From an uncultured Marinoscillum sp. (lineage in GTDB: Bacteria > Bacteroidota > Bacteroidia > Cytophagales > MED-G16): a stretch of 51,109 bases of DNA. Both the position numbers and the translations under genes were made by a program. The notes beneath the pieces were generated by a model. That model did no database searches. It saw only the letters and a list, made by a program, of their open reading frames with translations, and had not been told where the DNA came from. Shown here piece after piece: positions 18,401 through 26,478 of this stretch. The first letter of the stretch is position 1. Each line of letters begins with the position of its first letter. Location of the stretch: NCBI GenBank assembly GCA_902626505.1, contig CACOFQ010000009.1, positions 1 to 51,109 of the forward strand. Reading direction: 5' to 3'.

Positions 18401-18943
18401 TCCTTCTGCAGCTGCTTTATCTCTGATATCTGATAAAATTTCTTTATTCTCCGGGGACTGAAATCCGGTAATGCTATTACCATGTATTTTATGGTTTACG
18501 TTAACTCTAATATATGGAATTGACCATGATTTTTTATCTAAACCATTATCTACACTTCTATTATCAAATATTTTCCCCATACCAATAGTCTTGTATCCAT
18601 TATCTTTATAATGTTGAGGGAGAGTTATAATATTTGGGTTTCTATCTCTCATCTGAGTTTCTAAATCCCATACTTCTGTAAGATCAGGTCTTAAACCAGT
18701 GAGTAAACTCACTCGAGAGGGGGCACAGATTGCTTGTTGAACATGAGAATTAGTAAAAATTGTACCATATGATGCCAGCTCATCTATATTAGGAGTTACA
18801 GCAAAATTATCTCCATAAGCTCCAATTAATGGTTTAAGGTCATCTACAGAAATAAATAGAATATTCTTTTTTGAGTAAGATTTGAATGATAAAATAATAA
18901 ATAAAAAAAAGGTAAATACCTTCATCAAATATTTTTTAAACAT
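15416..18943 (-). CDS. Sulfatase-CBM-CBM-GH10 fusion enzyme
   Basis: This is one intact 1175-residue reading frame. A signal peptide (a second Met at residue 7 gives the tighter version) precedes a DDLKP-type sulfatase at about 25-510, with CAPSR (Cys73) and WGDHGWHLGDHG (343-354). A linker rich in Ser, Lys and Gln follows. Two near-identical beta-sandwich modules of CBM4/9/22 style lie at about 534-668 and 686-823 (NPGFEEGTNGW, NSGFENGTKGW; both end GKTWFDDISVIE). A GH10 domain spans about 835-1165, with the acid/base in DVVNET (E961) and the nucleophile in TEMD (E1086). The GH10 has HGPISPQ where HTLVWH is usual, so its glycone subsite differs from ordinary xylanases. There is no T9SS domain or lipobox, so a periplasmic location is likely. 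It lies in the susC operon, 20 bp after the glycan-binding lipoprotein gene. Confidence 0.94.
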   Translation of the reverse strand: MFKKYLMKVFTFFLFIILSFKSYSKKNILFISVDDLKPLIGAYGDNFAVTPNIDELASYGTIFTNSHVQQAICAPSRVSLLTGLRPDLTEVWDLETQMRDRNPNIITLPQHYKDNGYKTIGMGKIFDNRSVDNGLDKKSWSIPYIRVNVNHKIHGNSITGFQSPENKEILSDIRDKAAAEGIPNQGMWQYLRSKYKPSTESFDISDDGYFDGAMTLKAIDQINKLSNSNQPFFLAVGFQKPHLPFVAPKKYWDMYERDAIELAKYQKWARGTVKLVYNNNGEMKSYTDIPDSFNENGLINIEKQKELIHGYYACVSYIDAQVGKILKAIKENNLLENTIIVLWGDHGWHLGDHGQWAKHSNFEQATRSPLIIVDPDSKMNNTNSSPTESIDIFPTLMELSEIQAPDNLQGVSLVPLLKGKSKKVKNFAISQYPRGRVMGYAIRNERYRYVAWYKNRDLPKEEDIIIKELYDYKNDPDETVNIVGIERDLSEEYQIILNNFLIKQSLEKKIFKVSQSPQKTNKVSTQSDISESKNLLKNPGFEEGTNGWNIGKGCQIFSVNSNARSGVRSLMFEGTKCGAFQNINGLKPNTTYIVKANIKSENNEAALLKIRFYGGDDITKRYSKSQYGEVTATFKTGPENTSVRIALLKYTAGATGKTWFDDISVIEVEVKSNSINNQSKSNNSLLKNLLTNSGFENGTKGWNKGKGCPINSVNNNARSGNSALMFEGTKCGVFQKLSGLKPSTTYKVTAHIKSENNEAGLLKIRFYGGDDITRRYSKSEYGEVSATFKTGPENTTARIALLKYVDGATGKTWFDDISVIEIGTQIISDMKTIKDILSEKKYNNFYFGATISASQLNTDIEKLLINNFNMTVPENAVKQSTVRPDPNTWNWERTDEIINMAKKNNLLVRLHGPISPQASKWVKSDNRKPEELEDIMLEFLSEQCKRYNGHPNIRWMDVVNETITRSGDWFGPKKGVNDWENPWTIIGSDNDKNKTPLYISKSFEIANKYAPDVSLVFNQHGGMEEVMWEKVKETIIYLKDKGLRVDGIGWQAHLSSKMLYGDHEIKYLSNLIDWAQENNLDFHITEMDYKIFGDVTPKKQELQSKVYSDILKILLSKRENGLVTFNTWGVIDRVGIHTDKSRFIFDLAGNPKPAYYAIKKVLEETTSENNNLSDL
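16475..16888 (-). repeat. Second copy of the tandem carbohydrate-binding module (coding direct repeat)
   Basis: This encodes residues of about 686-823 of the fusion enzyme. It aligns with the segment at 16940-17344 along its whole length at the DNA level, with mostly third-position differences and a few amino acid changes (for example STTYKVTAHI against NTTYIVKANI). The similarity indicates internal duplication and makes in-frame recombination between the copies possible. Confidence 0.85.
16940..17344 (-). repeat. First copy of the tandem carbohydrate-binding module (coding direct repeat)
   Basis: This encodes residues of about 534-668 of the fusion enzyme and is the partner of 16475-16888. 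Shared blocks include CGxFQ, IKSENNEA, KIRFYGGDDIT, YGEV, ATFKTGPENT and GATGKTWFDDIS. Both copies have a conserved pair of cysteines (GKGC and GTKCG), suggesting the same internal disulfide. Confidence 0.85.
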
Positions 18944-18963
18944 AAAAGTTAAAGATAGTATTT

Positions 18964-20601
18964 CTATTCTTCCTCTGCAGTGTAAACATCTGGCTGCTCT
19001 AATCTAACATCATTAATTACCCACTGACCATTCTGTTTACCAGTCTGAGAGTCTTTTCTTCTCATCCTCCAATTTATATAAATTTTATTACCAGAAATAG
19101 TGTTTAAGTTAATAGATCTTGTATAATCCTGAGGTGGACCATTTCCACCACTCCAATTAACTCCTAGCCAATCTGCGCCTTCCAAACCTAAACCTGCAAA
19201 TGGAACCCATTCTGAATCATTCCATGTTCCTGCAGATACATTTGTTGTATCTTCCCCATAATAAAAAGCTCTATCATATTTATCCATATATGGTTGCCCA
19301 TACCCAATAACTTCACCAAATACGATTGTTGTTGGTTTTGTTTTATCTATAGATGATAAATCAATCTCTCTTATAACACATTCATCAGAATCTCCAACAT
19401 AAGTCCCTCCCATCCATCTTCTCATACTTCCCCACTTATTTGCAACAGCCTTCATTTTTTTCCATGAGCTACCATCTTCAGTTCCTGATATTAGATGAGT
19501 ACTCCAACCATCTACAGTACTTGGATGGTAAGATTGTTCTTCACCAGGGTGATCATTTATTAAATCTTCAAATACAACAGCAGATCTATTTTCTACTTTT
19601 ATAGTTAAAACCTCTGGGAAATCAAGAGAAATTCCACCAGCATTTTGTGGAGTGACCCCAATTTTATAATCACCTTCAGGCAAATTAGCATCTGCAGCTA
19701 TTATTATTTCACCAGAAGCTCCCATACTGAAAAAGTTCTTAAAATTATCTAGAGATGGTGGTAAGATAATATTCCATGTAACTGCAATCATATCACTAAG
19801 TACAGGTGGGTAACTAGTATATGCGGTGTATGGGGATAGAGTTACTCTTGTTAATGGAGTTGATCCATCTAATTGTAATAAACCTATTGTTGGTGAAGGA
19901 CCAACATTAACAGTTAAAAGATCTGATGCTACCACAGCCCCAAGATTACTACCAACCTGGACTGAAAGTTTTACTGACCCAGAATTAGCGGCTTTTACCT
20001 TAGATATTACCCCCGTTGTTTCATTAATTGTATAAATATCTGGAGCATCAATTAATTGATAAGTCACTGAATTAACAACACCCTGGCCAGATAAATCAGT
20101 AACTGAAGCAGTTGCTATATCACCTGTTTGTAAAGATCCCACATCAACACTTTTTTTATCAATATTTACTTGAATAGGGACTGATAATACACTCATAGTT
20201 ACTGCATCATCATACTTTGCAATACCACCAGCATTATTAACTGAAACTGATATCATATAATTACCTTCCGAAAGACCGCCCATTGAATTATCATATGATA
20301 TAACACCGGAAGGTTTATCGATTGAAAATTTAGAATTATCAAATGTACTTTCAGAAGGTGCTTTTATTGTATCAATACTAAATACAACACCTGTTTTGAT
20401 ACTATTGTCAACACTAGGAGTATCAGTATAAATAATATCAAGTAATGGATAAACATCTACATCTGTGTAGGTAATTTTTCCGTCATTATCAGAGAGAGTA
20501 CCAGGATTAAATTCAACATAATCAAGTTCTACTCTTTCTTCACAAGAAAAAATAATTATAGAAAATAATAAAAACTTAAAGCTATTTATGATGTATCTCA
20601 T
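18964..20601 (-). CDS. Surface glycan-binding lipoprotein (SGBP candidate) with Ig/cadherin-like repeats
   Basis: I chose the Met at 20601, which gives a compact lipoprotein signal (lipobox IIFSC, Cys about 20) and removes the overlap with susD; a longer start at 20622 is possible. After the cysteine comes EERVELD, an acidic stretch like the surface-export signal of Bacteroidota lipoproteins. Three repeated beta domains follow, each with an SxFxID.SGVISYD/ETTGVISKVK/SGEIIIA type strand and GGI-A/S-D-V(L)T-V ends. The last part, from about residue 345, is a separate beta-rich domain with many Trp residues, a plausible glycan-binding face. Position directly after susC and susD is where SusE/SusF-type or other SGBPs are encoded. 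I infer that it binds the polysaccharide at the cell surface; the ligand is unproven. Confidence 0.8.
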   Translation of the reverse strand: MRYIINSFKFLLFSIIIFSCEERVELDYVEFNPGTLSDNDGKITYTDVDVYPLLDIIYTDTPSVDNSIKTGVVFSIDTIKAPSESTFDNSKFSIDKPSGVISYDNSMGGLSEGNYMISVSVNNAGGIAKYDDAVTMSVLSVPIQVNIDKKSVDVGSLQTGDIATASVTDLSGQGVVNSVTYQLIDAPDIYTINETTGVISKVKAANSGSVKLSVQVGSNLGAVVASDLLTVNVGPSPTIGLLQLDGSTPLTRVTLSPYTAYTSYPPVLSDMIAVTWNIILPPSLDNFKNFFSMGASGEIIIAADANLPEGDYKIGVTPQNAGGISLDFPEVLTIKVENRSAVVFEDLINDHPGEEQSYHPSTVDGWSTHLISGTEDGSSWKKMKAVANKWGSMRRWMGGTYVGDSDECVIREIDLSSIDKTKPTTIVFGEVIGYGQPYMDKYDRAFYYGEDTTNVSAGTWNDSEWVPFAGLGLEGADWLGVNWSGGNGPPQDYTRSINLNTISGNKIYINWRMRRKDSQTGKQNGQWVINDVRLEQPDVYTAEEE

Positions 20602-20611
20602 GTTTATCAAT

Positions 20612-22108
20612 TTAGTCGTCAATAAGGTCGTTAGTTGTTACCTCTCCAAGAGGAATTGGTAATTTCATTACTCTAGACTCGTCAGTTAAAAGTGTCAAGT
20701 CATATTGATTTTTATTAGGATTATTATTATGAGGCAAAATAGTATTATTCAAAAAGTAATTAAATCCTCTCCTTCTATTATTATGTGAATCTTCACCCTC
20801 TCCTAATAATTCAAATCTATATTCTCTCATTATTGCGTCTCTAAATGATGCTTGGCCACCTTGATAACTTATGTGAGGTGTTAAGCCAACTCTACTTAAA
20901 ACTTGCTCAACATAACCCATTGCCTCAGCATCTTTTGATAATTCATTTGAGATTTCAGCTAACATTAAAAGTAGATCAGCATATCTATAAACAATATAAT
21001 TTTGGCTATTATACTGTGCAGAATGACTCCTATCTTTCTCTGCAAATTTGAAAAGATATGGATGAGATGCTCTAAAACCATTTCTTCCTGTTGATGGATA
21101 AGTTTTAACTTCAGCATTATTATCAGCTCTAGTATAATAATGTAGATATGTTCCGTCTAATCTTGGGTCAGTTGGATAATTTGCTACATGAGAATCGTAT
21201 ACATTAGCATTAACCGAGAACCATCCAAAATGCATACCAGTTTTATACTTCCATGGTGTATAATTTCTTCCTAATTGACTATTACTAGCTATTTCACTAA
21301 GTTGGTATTCAAAAATAGACTCATTTGAATTCTCTCCAGCTTGTGTAAAGAGATCACTATAATTTGGATGTAAAGAATATCTCCCTGAGTTCTTTACTTT
21401 AATAGCCTCATCATAAGCAAGTTGCCAGTAATTACTTGAGCCATCTCCAAGATCTGGATTTGTAGCTAAAGTCATATATACTTTTGCTAATAACATATTT
21501 GAAGCATACTTCAAAGGAAAACCAAGACCTAATGATTCATTCATTAAAGTTTCTGCTTTTTGTGCATCACTAATTATTTGACTATATACATCTTTAGCTG
21601 AGGATTTCGCTTTATGAAGATTATTATTATCTGGTAAAACTGTCCATAAAGGAATATCACCCCAAAGCCTAACTAATTGAAAATAAGAATATGCCCTAAG
21701 GAAGTAGGCATGTCCAGCAACATTATCAAAAACCTCATCATTTCCAGTAGTTGTATACTGAATTGCTCCATTACATCTTGATATAACTGCATAGTATTCT
21801 CCCCACATAGCTTCTGAATCTGCGTCATAAGTAGGGTTTAGAGAAAATAAATTTGCATTATTTGGATTTGTAATTCTTTGACCTTGCTTACCAGTTATGA
21901 ATAATCCAGAAAATCCATTAATAACAAAAATTCCTCTTTCTTTTGCATTATAAGCAGTGAGACCTGCATATATACCTTTAGTACTTGCCTGAGCTGTTTG
22001 AGGGTCTTCATAAACAGTCTTATCTAAGAAAGGTGCAACTTCCTCAAGTTCACAAGAGCTTGAAAAAATTAATAGAAAAGCAAATAAAGATATTTTAAAA
22101 TTTTTCAT
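20612..22108 (-). CDS. susD: SusD/RagB-family glycan-binding outer membrane lipoprotein
   Basis: The start at 22108 gives a standard lipoprotein signal (FSSSC, Cys about 19) followed by the acidic ELEEVAP; an in-frame ATG at 22141 would add 11 residues. The protein shows the SusD tetratricopeptide scaffold, with GIYAGLTAYNAKERG, HAYFLRAYSYFQLVRLWGDIPLW, YRYADLLLMLAEISNEL, and the C-terminal REYRFELLGEGEDSHNNRRRGF, all characteristic of the family. SusD caps the SusC channel on the outer surface and delivers oligosaccharide. It follows susC directly, the invariant order for such pairs, and defines this region as a polysaccharide utilization locus. Confidence 0.96.
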   Translation of the reverse strand: MKNFKISLFAFLLIFSSSCELEEVAPFLDKTVYEDPQTAQASTKGIYAGLTAYNAKERGIFVINGFSGLFITGKQGQRITNPNNANLFSLNPTYDADSEAMWGEYYAVISRCNGAIQYTTTGNDEVFDNVAGHAYFLRAYSYFQLVRLWGDIPLWTVLPDNNNLHKAKSSAKDVYSQIISDAQKAETLMNESLGLGFPLKYASNMLLAKVYMTLATNPDLGDGSSNYWQLAYDEAIKVKNSGRYSLHPNYSDLFTQAGENSNESIFEYQLSEIASNSQLGRNYTPWKYKTGMHFGWFSVNANVYDSHVANYPTDPRLDGTYLHYYTRADNNAEVKTYPSTGRNGFRASHPYLFKFAEKDRSHSAQYNSQNYIVYRYADLLLMLAEISNELSKDAEAMGYVEQVLSRVGLTPHISYQGGQASFRDAIMREYRFELLGEGEDSHNNRRRGFNYFLNNTILPHNNNPNKNQYDLTLLTDESRVMKLPIPLGEVTTNDLIDD

Positions 22109-22146
22109 AGTTTGTAGTGTTATTACTTTTAAAAGTTTCATCTATT

Positions 22147-25100
22147 TTATAAGTTAAAGTTTAATCCAATAGTAAATTTACGAGCACTTGGCTGTCCATT
22201 CCAATCAACCCCATTTCTTAGACCATCATATAGAAAACTAGTTACCTCAGGATTGTATCCACTATATCCTGTAAAAGTAAATAGGTTTTGAGCTGATAAG
22301 TAAATATTAACTTTATCAAACTGATAACTAAGATTTATATTACTTATTCTTAGGAAGCTTCCATCTTCAATTATCCAATCAGGGACTGCAGTCATACCAT
22401 TTGTTGTATAACCTATTCTAGGATAACTATTAGAAGGACTTTCAGGTCTCCAGGCATTATTGTAAGCAGCATTTGTAATATTACTCCATGATATTCCTTC
22501 AGGAGTAGCTAATTGTAATAAATTCCCATTTGCTATATCATTTCCATATACACCATTTGCTAAAACTCTTAGACTTAAATTTTTATATGAAAGTTCAAGG
22601 TTCATTCCATATACAAAGTCAGGATTTGGATTTCCAATTATTGTCCTGTCTTTAAGATCAATTACACCATCACCATTTTGATCAACTACCTTATAATCTC
22701 CTGCCCAATATATAGGCGGGTTGTCATCTTGTGGATCATATATTCTTGCTATTCCACCACCAGGTAATACATCTCCAACTTGATAAATACCATCAGTCTC
22801 ATAACCATAGAATAAACTAGATTCTTCACCTTCAATAAAAACATTCGGTGCATACTTAAATATATTTCCTCTACTAACATTATTACCTTCATAAAAAGCT
22901 CTATTCTGATAAGAACCATCAATAAGAATGCTTGAAGGAGGAAGTCCTAAATTCTTAAGTTGAGTTTTATTAAAGGCAATATTACCTCCAACTGATACAG
23001 TAAAATCATTTTTATCTAAAATGATTGCATTAAGAGCCGCTTCAATACCTCTATTTTGAATTTCACCCCTGTTAACTTGTACATTTAAAAACCCTGATGA
23101 CAATGGAATTGGGACGTTTTGAAGTAAATCTTTTGTTAATTTATTATATACATCTACAGTAGCTGTTAATCTACTTTCAAAGAAAGCAAAATCTAATCCT
23201 AGATTAATTTGCTCAGTAGTTTCCCATCTGAGATCAGGATTCGCAATATTTTGAAGAAATATAGGAATATCTACCCCATTATTTGCATTTCCATACAGAA
23301 CATTTGTATTACTTGCATAATTTGATAATGTGGCATAAGGTCTAATTCCATGATTACCAATTTGACCCCAACCTGCCCTTAATTTTAGATCATCAAATAA
23401 ATTAAGATTTTCAATAAATGATTCCTGAACTAATCTCCAGGCAAGAGAAAATGATGGAAAATAACCATATCTATTTTCCTTTGAAAATTTAGATACGCCG
23501 TCTACTCTAATAGTTGATGTTAAAGTATACTTATTTTTAAAAGTATAATTTGCTCTTGCTAAATATGAAATCAACCTAGTATCTGATGCACCAGTTGCAA
23601 GAGGAGTTGAGTTGAGCTGACCAAGTAAAGGTTGTTGAGTTGTTAGTGCAGTAGTAACAAAATCTTCAACTGCAAATATCTTCGTGTCTACGTCTCTTGA
23701 GTCCCATGTAAATCCAGCTACAGCATTCACCCTATGCTTTCTATCAAAGGTTCTATTAAACCTTAAAAGATTATTAACCTGGTAGGACTTAGTGTTAAGG
23801 TTAGAAATTTGTAAAGCACCATTTCCCGCTTTCCCTTGAAAAGTATTTAATCCCCAGAATCTTCTTCTTTCTTTACTTCTTATATTTCCACCTGCTCTAA
23901 CCTCATATTGTAACCCTTTAACAGGTAAATTATATGTAAGAGTAACTGATCCTATAAATCTGCTCTCCTCAGACTTATCTTCAAAATCTTCAACCCAACC
24001 TAAAGGGGTTGTTGTATTTAAAGCATTACCATATTCTTCCATTTCATCATTTGTGATAGGAACATTTGATAATATGCTTCTTACACTACTTTGATTTGCT
24101 CCAATCAAATCTCCTGACTCAGCAAAATCAAGATTACTATAAAATCCACTAAATCTTGCATCTACCTTTAACTTTTCAGTTATTTTTTTATCAAAATTAT
24201 ATCTTATATCTCCACTTTGAAATCTTGAATTTTCTACTAGACCTTTTTGATCTGTATAACCAAAAGATAAGTAGTAGCTTCCATCGCTATCACCGCCAGA
24301 AACTGATCCTCCAAAATTATAATGTTCAGTTATCTGATAAATTTCATCTTGCCAATCATGAAGTATGGAGGGGGTAGATGCTAAGACACCTCCAGTTAAA
24401 ATTGGATAAACTTCGTTACCATCAATATGATACCTGACATTATTATAATTCATTGCTTGAACTTCATTTTGATATCTGGCAAAATCTAAACCACTTAGAA
24501 CATCATACCTTTGATCCTCCATCATTCTTATTCCTGAATTAATAAATAAATCTATTTTACTTTTTCCAGATAAGCCTTTTTTTGTAGTTATCAATACCAC
24601 ACCATTAGCACCTCGAGATCCATAAATAGCAGTTGCAGATGCATCTTTAAGAACTTCTATACTTTCAATATCTCTAGGATTTAAACCATTAAGTCCATTT
24701 TGAACTTCTTGACCTGAATTACCAATACCACCAGCAGGATTTACATCTTCACCAGCTGAGGATATAATAATTCCATCAACAACGTAAAGAGGTTCATTAT
24801 TTCCTCTAAGGCTATTAGTTCCTCTTATTCTAACACTAATACCCGATCCTGGTGAACCAGCATTTTGAGTAACTTGAACTCCAGCAGCACGACCTTGCAA
24901 TATCTGATCAACAGTTGAAAATTCTCTAGCTTCATTTTCTGAAAGCTCAACAGACGATACAGCGCCTGTTAAATCACTTTTTCTTACAGTTCCATAACCA
25001 ACAACTACAACTTCTTCAAGTTCTTGTAAATCTTGTGCTAATGTAATGTCTATAATTGACCTAGCACCAACTGTTATTTCTTGTGATTCAAAACCTAAAA

Positions 25101-25311
25101 ATGATATTCTAATAACTGCGTCAGTTCCAGAAACAGAAATAGAAAAATTTCCATCAATATCTGTAATAACTCCATTAGTCGTATTAACCTCAAGAATTGT
25201 AGCGCCTGGAATTGTTTCCCCTGTTTCATCTGTAACAGTCCCAGTAATAGTTTGTTGGGCAAAACTTATAGTTGTTATAAATAGAGCAATAGATAAAAGT
25301 AGTAATCTCAT
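22147..25311 (-). CDS. susC: SusC/RagA-family TonB-dependent outer membrane transporter
   Basis: The 1054-residue protein has a signal peptide (about 1-18, SFA). A carboxypeptidase-regulatory-like domain follows (QTITGTVTDETGETIPGATI to about residue 95), then a TonB-box-like segment (EEVVVVGYGT). The plug domain has VRIRGTNSLRGNNEPLYVVDG and ATAIYGSRGANGVVLITTKKG, and a 22-strand barrel ends in FTIGLNFNL. All are diagnostic of the SusC family. It imports oligosaccharides into the periplasm using TonB energy, together with the SusD encoded next. It heads the long operon that runs to 9232. The 149-bp upstream gap is the likely promoter region. Confidence 0.97.
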   Translation of the reverse strand: MRLLLLSIALFITTISFAQQTITGTVTDETGETIPGATILEVNTTNGVITDIDGNFSISVSGTDAVIRISFLGFESQEITVGARSIIDITLAQDLQELEEVVVVGYGTVRKSDLTGAVSSVELSENEAREFSTVDQILQGRAAGVQVTQNAGSPGSGISVRIRGTNSLRGNNEPLYVVDGIIISSAGEDVNPAGGIGNSGQEVQNGLNGLNPRDIESIEVLKDASATAIYGSRGANGVVLITTKKGLSGKSKIDLFINSGIRMMEDQRYDVLSGLDFARYQNEVQAMNYNNVRYHIDGNEVYPILTGGVLASTPSILHDWQDEIYQITEHYNFGGSVSGGDSDGSYYLSFGYTDQKGLVENSRFQSGDIRYNFDKKITEKLKVDARFSGFYSNLDFAESGDLIGANQSSVRSILSNVPITNDEMEEYGNALNTTTPLGWVEDFEDKSEESRFIGSVTLTYNLPVKGLQYEVRAGGNIRSKERRRFWGLNTFQGKAGNGALQISNLNTKSYQVNNLLRFNRTFDRKHRVNAVAGFTWDSRDVDTKIFAVEDFVTTALTTQQPLLGQLNSTPLATGASDTRLISYLARANYTFKNKYTLTSTIRVDGVSKFSKENRYGYFPSFSLAWRLVQESFIENLNLFDDLKLRAGWGQIGNHGIRPYATLSNYASNTNVLYGNANNGVDIPIFLQNIANPDLRWETTEQINLGLDFAFFESRLTATVDVYNKLTKDLLQNVPIPLSSGFLNVQVNRGEIQNRGIEAALNAIILDKNDFTVSVGGNIAFNKTQLKNLGLPPSSILIDGSYQNRAFYEGNNVSRGNIFKYAPNVFIEGEESSLFYGYETDGIYQVGDVLPGGGIARIYDPQDDNPPIYWAGDYKVVDQNGDGVIDLKDRTIIGNPNPDFVYGMNLELSYKNLSLRVLANGVYGNDIANGNLLQLATPEGISWSNITNAAYNNAWRPESPSNSYPRIGYTTNGMTAVPDWIIEDGSFLRISNINLSYQFDKVNIYLSAQNLFTFTGYSGYNPEVTSFLYDGLRNGVDWNGQPSARKFTIGLNFNL

Positions 25312-25460
25312 CGTTTGGTCATTTAGTTAATTATTGTTTTTCTGTATTAAATTATAAAAAACAGAAATTATTTAGAGAAGTTCTAAACATTTGAAATTTA
25401 ATTTATAATATAATTAGTAAAAAAACAATAAATATATCTTTCTGTTAAAAATATTTGAAT
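25312..25460 (-). promoter_or_regulatory. susC upstream region with repeated TTTCTGT sites
   Basis: This 149-bp AT-rich gap lies before susC. On the plus strand TTTCTGT occurs at 25339-25345 and 25439-25445, and its reverse complement ACAGAAA at 25361-25367. The first and third form an inverted repeat with 7-bp arms and a 15-nt spacer, starting 27 bases before the susC start codon. I find no exact TAnnTTTG element. The repeats could be regulator sites or leader-RNA structure; this is inference from pattern only. Confidence 0.35.
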
Positions 25461-26477
25461 CTATTTATTTCGATACGGATAAATTGTTTTTATTAGACCT
25501 TCTTCATCATAAAAAATTTCTGTAACCTTCATACACCTCAAGTGGGTAACACCTTTTGAAAGAGATGCGTCATGATAAAATAAGAACCATCTTCCATTAA
25601 ATTCACAAATTGAGTGATGGGTTGTCCAACCTACAACAGGTTCTAAAATACGTCCAGCATAATAGAATGGTCCCATAGGATTTTCCCCAACTGCATAACA
25701 GATATAATGTGTGTCTCCTGTTGAATATGATAGATAATATTTATTATTGAACTTATGCATCCATGGTCCCTCAAAGTATCTTCTTTCATTATCACCAGCT
25801 AGTAGAGGACTACCATTCTCATCTAAAATTATAATCTCTTGAGGATCAGAGGCAAAACTTTTCATATCATCAGACATTTTTGCTGCTATTGGACCAAATG
25901 CATTTTCTTTATCATTTAACAAATCATTTTTAATATTGTACTTATTGTTTCTATATTTCTGCAGTTGGCCTCCCCATATACCTCCAAAATACATATAATA
26001 AACTCCGTTGTCATCAAAAACTGCTGGATCTATAGAGTAGCTCCCTTCTATTGGATTCTGCTCAGGAACAAAAGGCCCAATTGGACTATTACTTATTGCT
26101 AAACCAATTCTAAAAATATCATCCTTATCTTTAGCAGGAAAATAGAAATAATATTTATTACCCTTTTTCGCAATATCAGGTGCCCACATCTGTCTTTTAG
26201 CCCAAGGTACATCTTTAATATCTAAAATTTTTCCTAAATCTTTAGCTACATTATCATCTGGATTATTCATTAAGTAGACATGGTAATCTTTCATCCCGAA
26301 ATGATCTCCATTATCATTGAATGGTATTCCAGCATCTATATCATGAGATGGATAGATATAAATTTTATTATCAAAAACGTGAGCTGATGGATCAGCAGAA
26401 TAATTATCTGTTACTAAAGGTTGTGATACAGCCCGCTTATTCAGATCAAAAAAATCAATATTTTTTTCTTCTGACAT
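25461..26477 (-). CDS. GH43-family glycoside hydrolase, cytoplasmic (beta-xylosidase / arabinofuranosidase type)
   Basis: This 338-residue protein is a single five-bladed propeller domain with the three GH43 carboxylates. The base is in SADPSAHVF (about D29), the pKa modulator in SIDPAVF (about D150), and the acid in FEGPWMHKF (about E236). No signal peptide is visible, so it should act in the cytoplasm on imported short xylo-oligosaccharides or arabinosides. Exact specificity (xylose or arabinose) cannot be read. It ends the GH10-MFS-GH43 unit, 1 bp after the transporter gene, which fits transport followed by intracellular hydrolysis. Confidence 0.92.
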   Translation of the reverse strand: MSEEKNIDFFDLNKRAVSQPLVTDNYSADPSAHVFDNKIYIYPSHDIDAGIPFNDNGDHFGMKDYHVYLMNNPDDNVAKDLGKILDIKDVPWAKRQMWAPDIAKKGNKYYFYFPAKDKDDIFRIGLAISNSPIGPFVPEQNPIEGSYSIDPAVFDDNGVYYMYFGGIWGGQLQKYRNNKYNIKNDLLNDKENAFGPIAAKMSDDMKSFASDPQEIIILDENGSPLLAGDNERRYFEGPWMHKFNNKYYLSYSTGDTHYICYAVGENPMGPFYYAGRILEPVVGWTTHHSICEFNGRWFLFYHDASLSKGVTHLRCMKVTEIFYDEEGLIKTIYPYRNK

Positions 26478-26478
26478 A

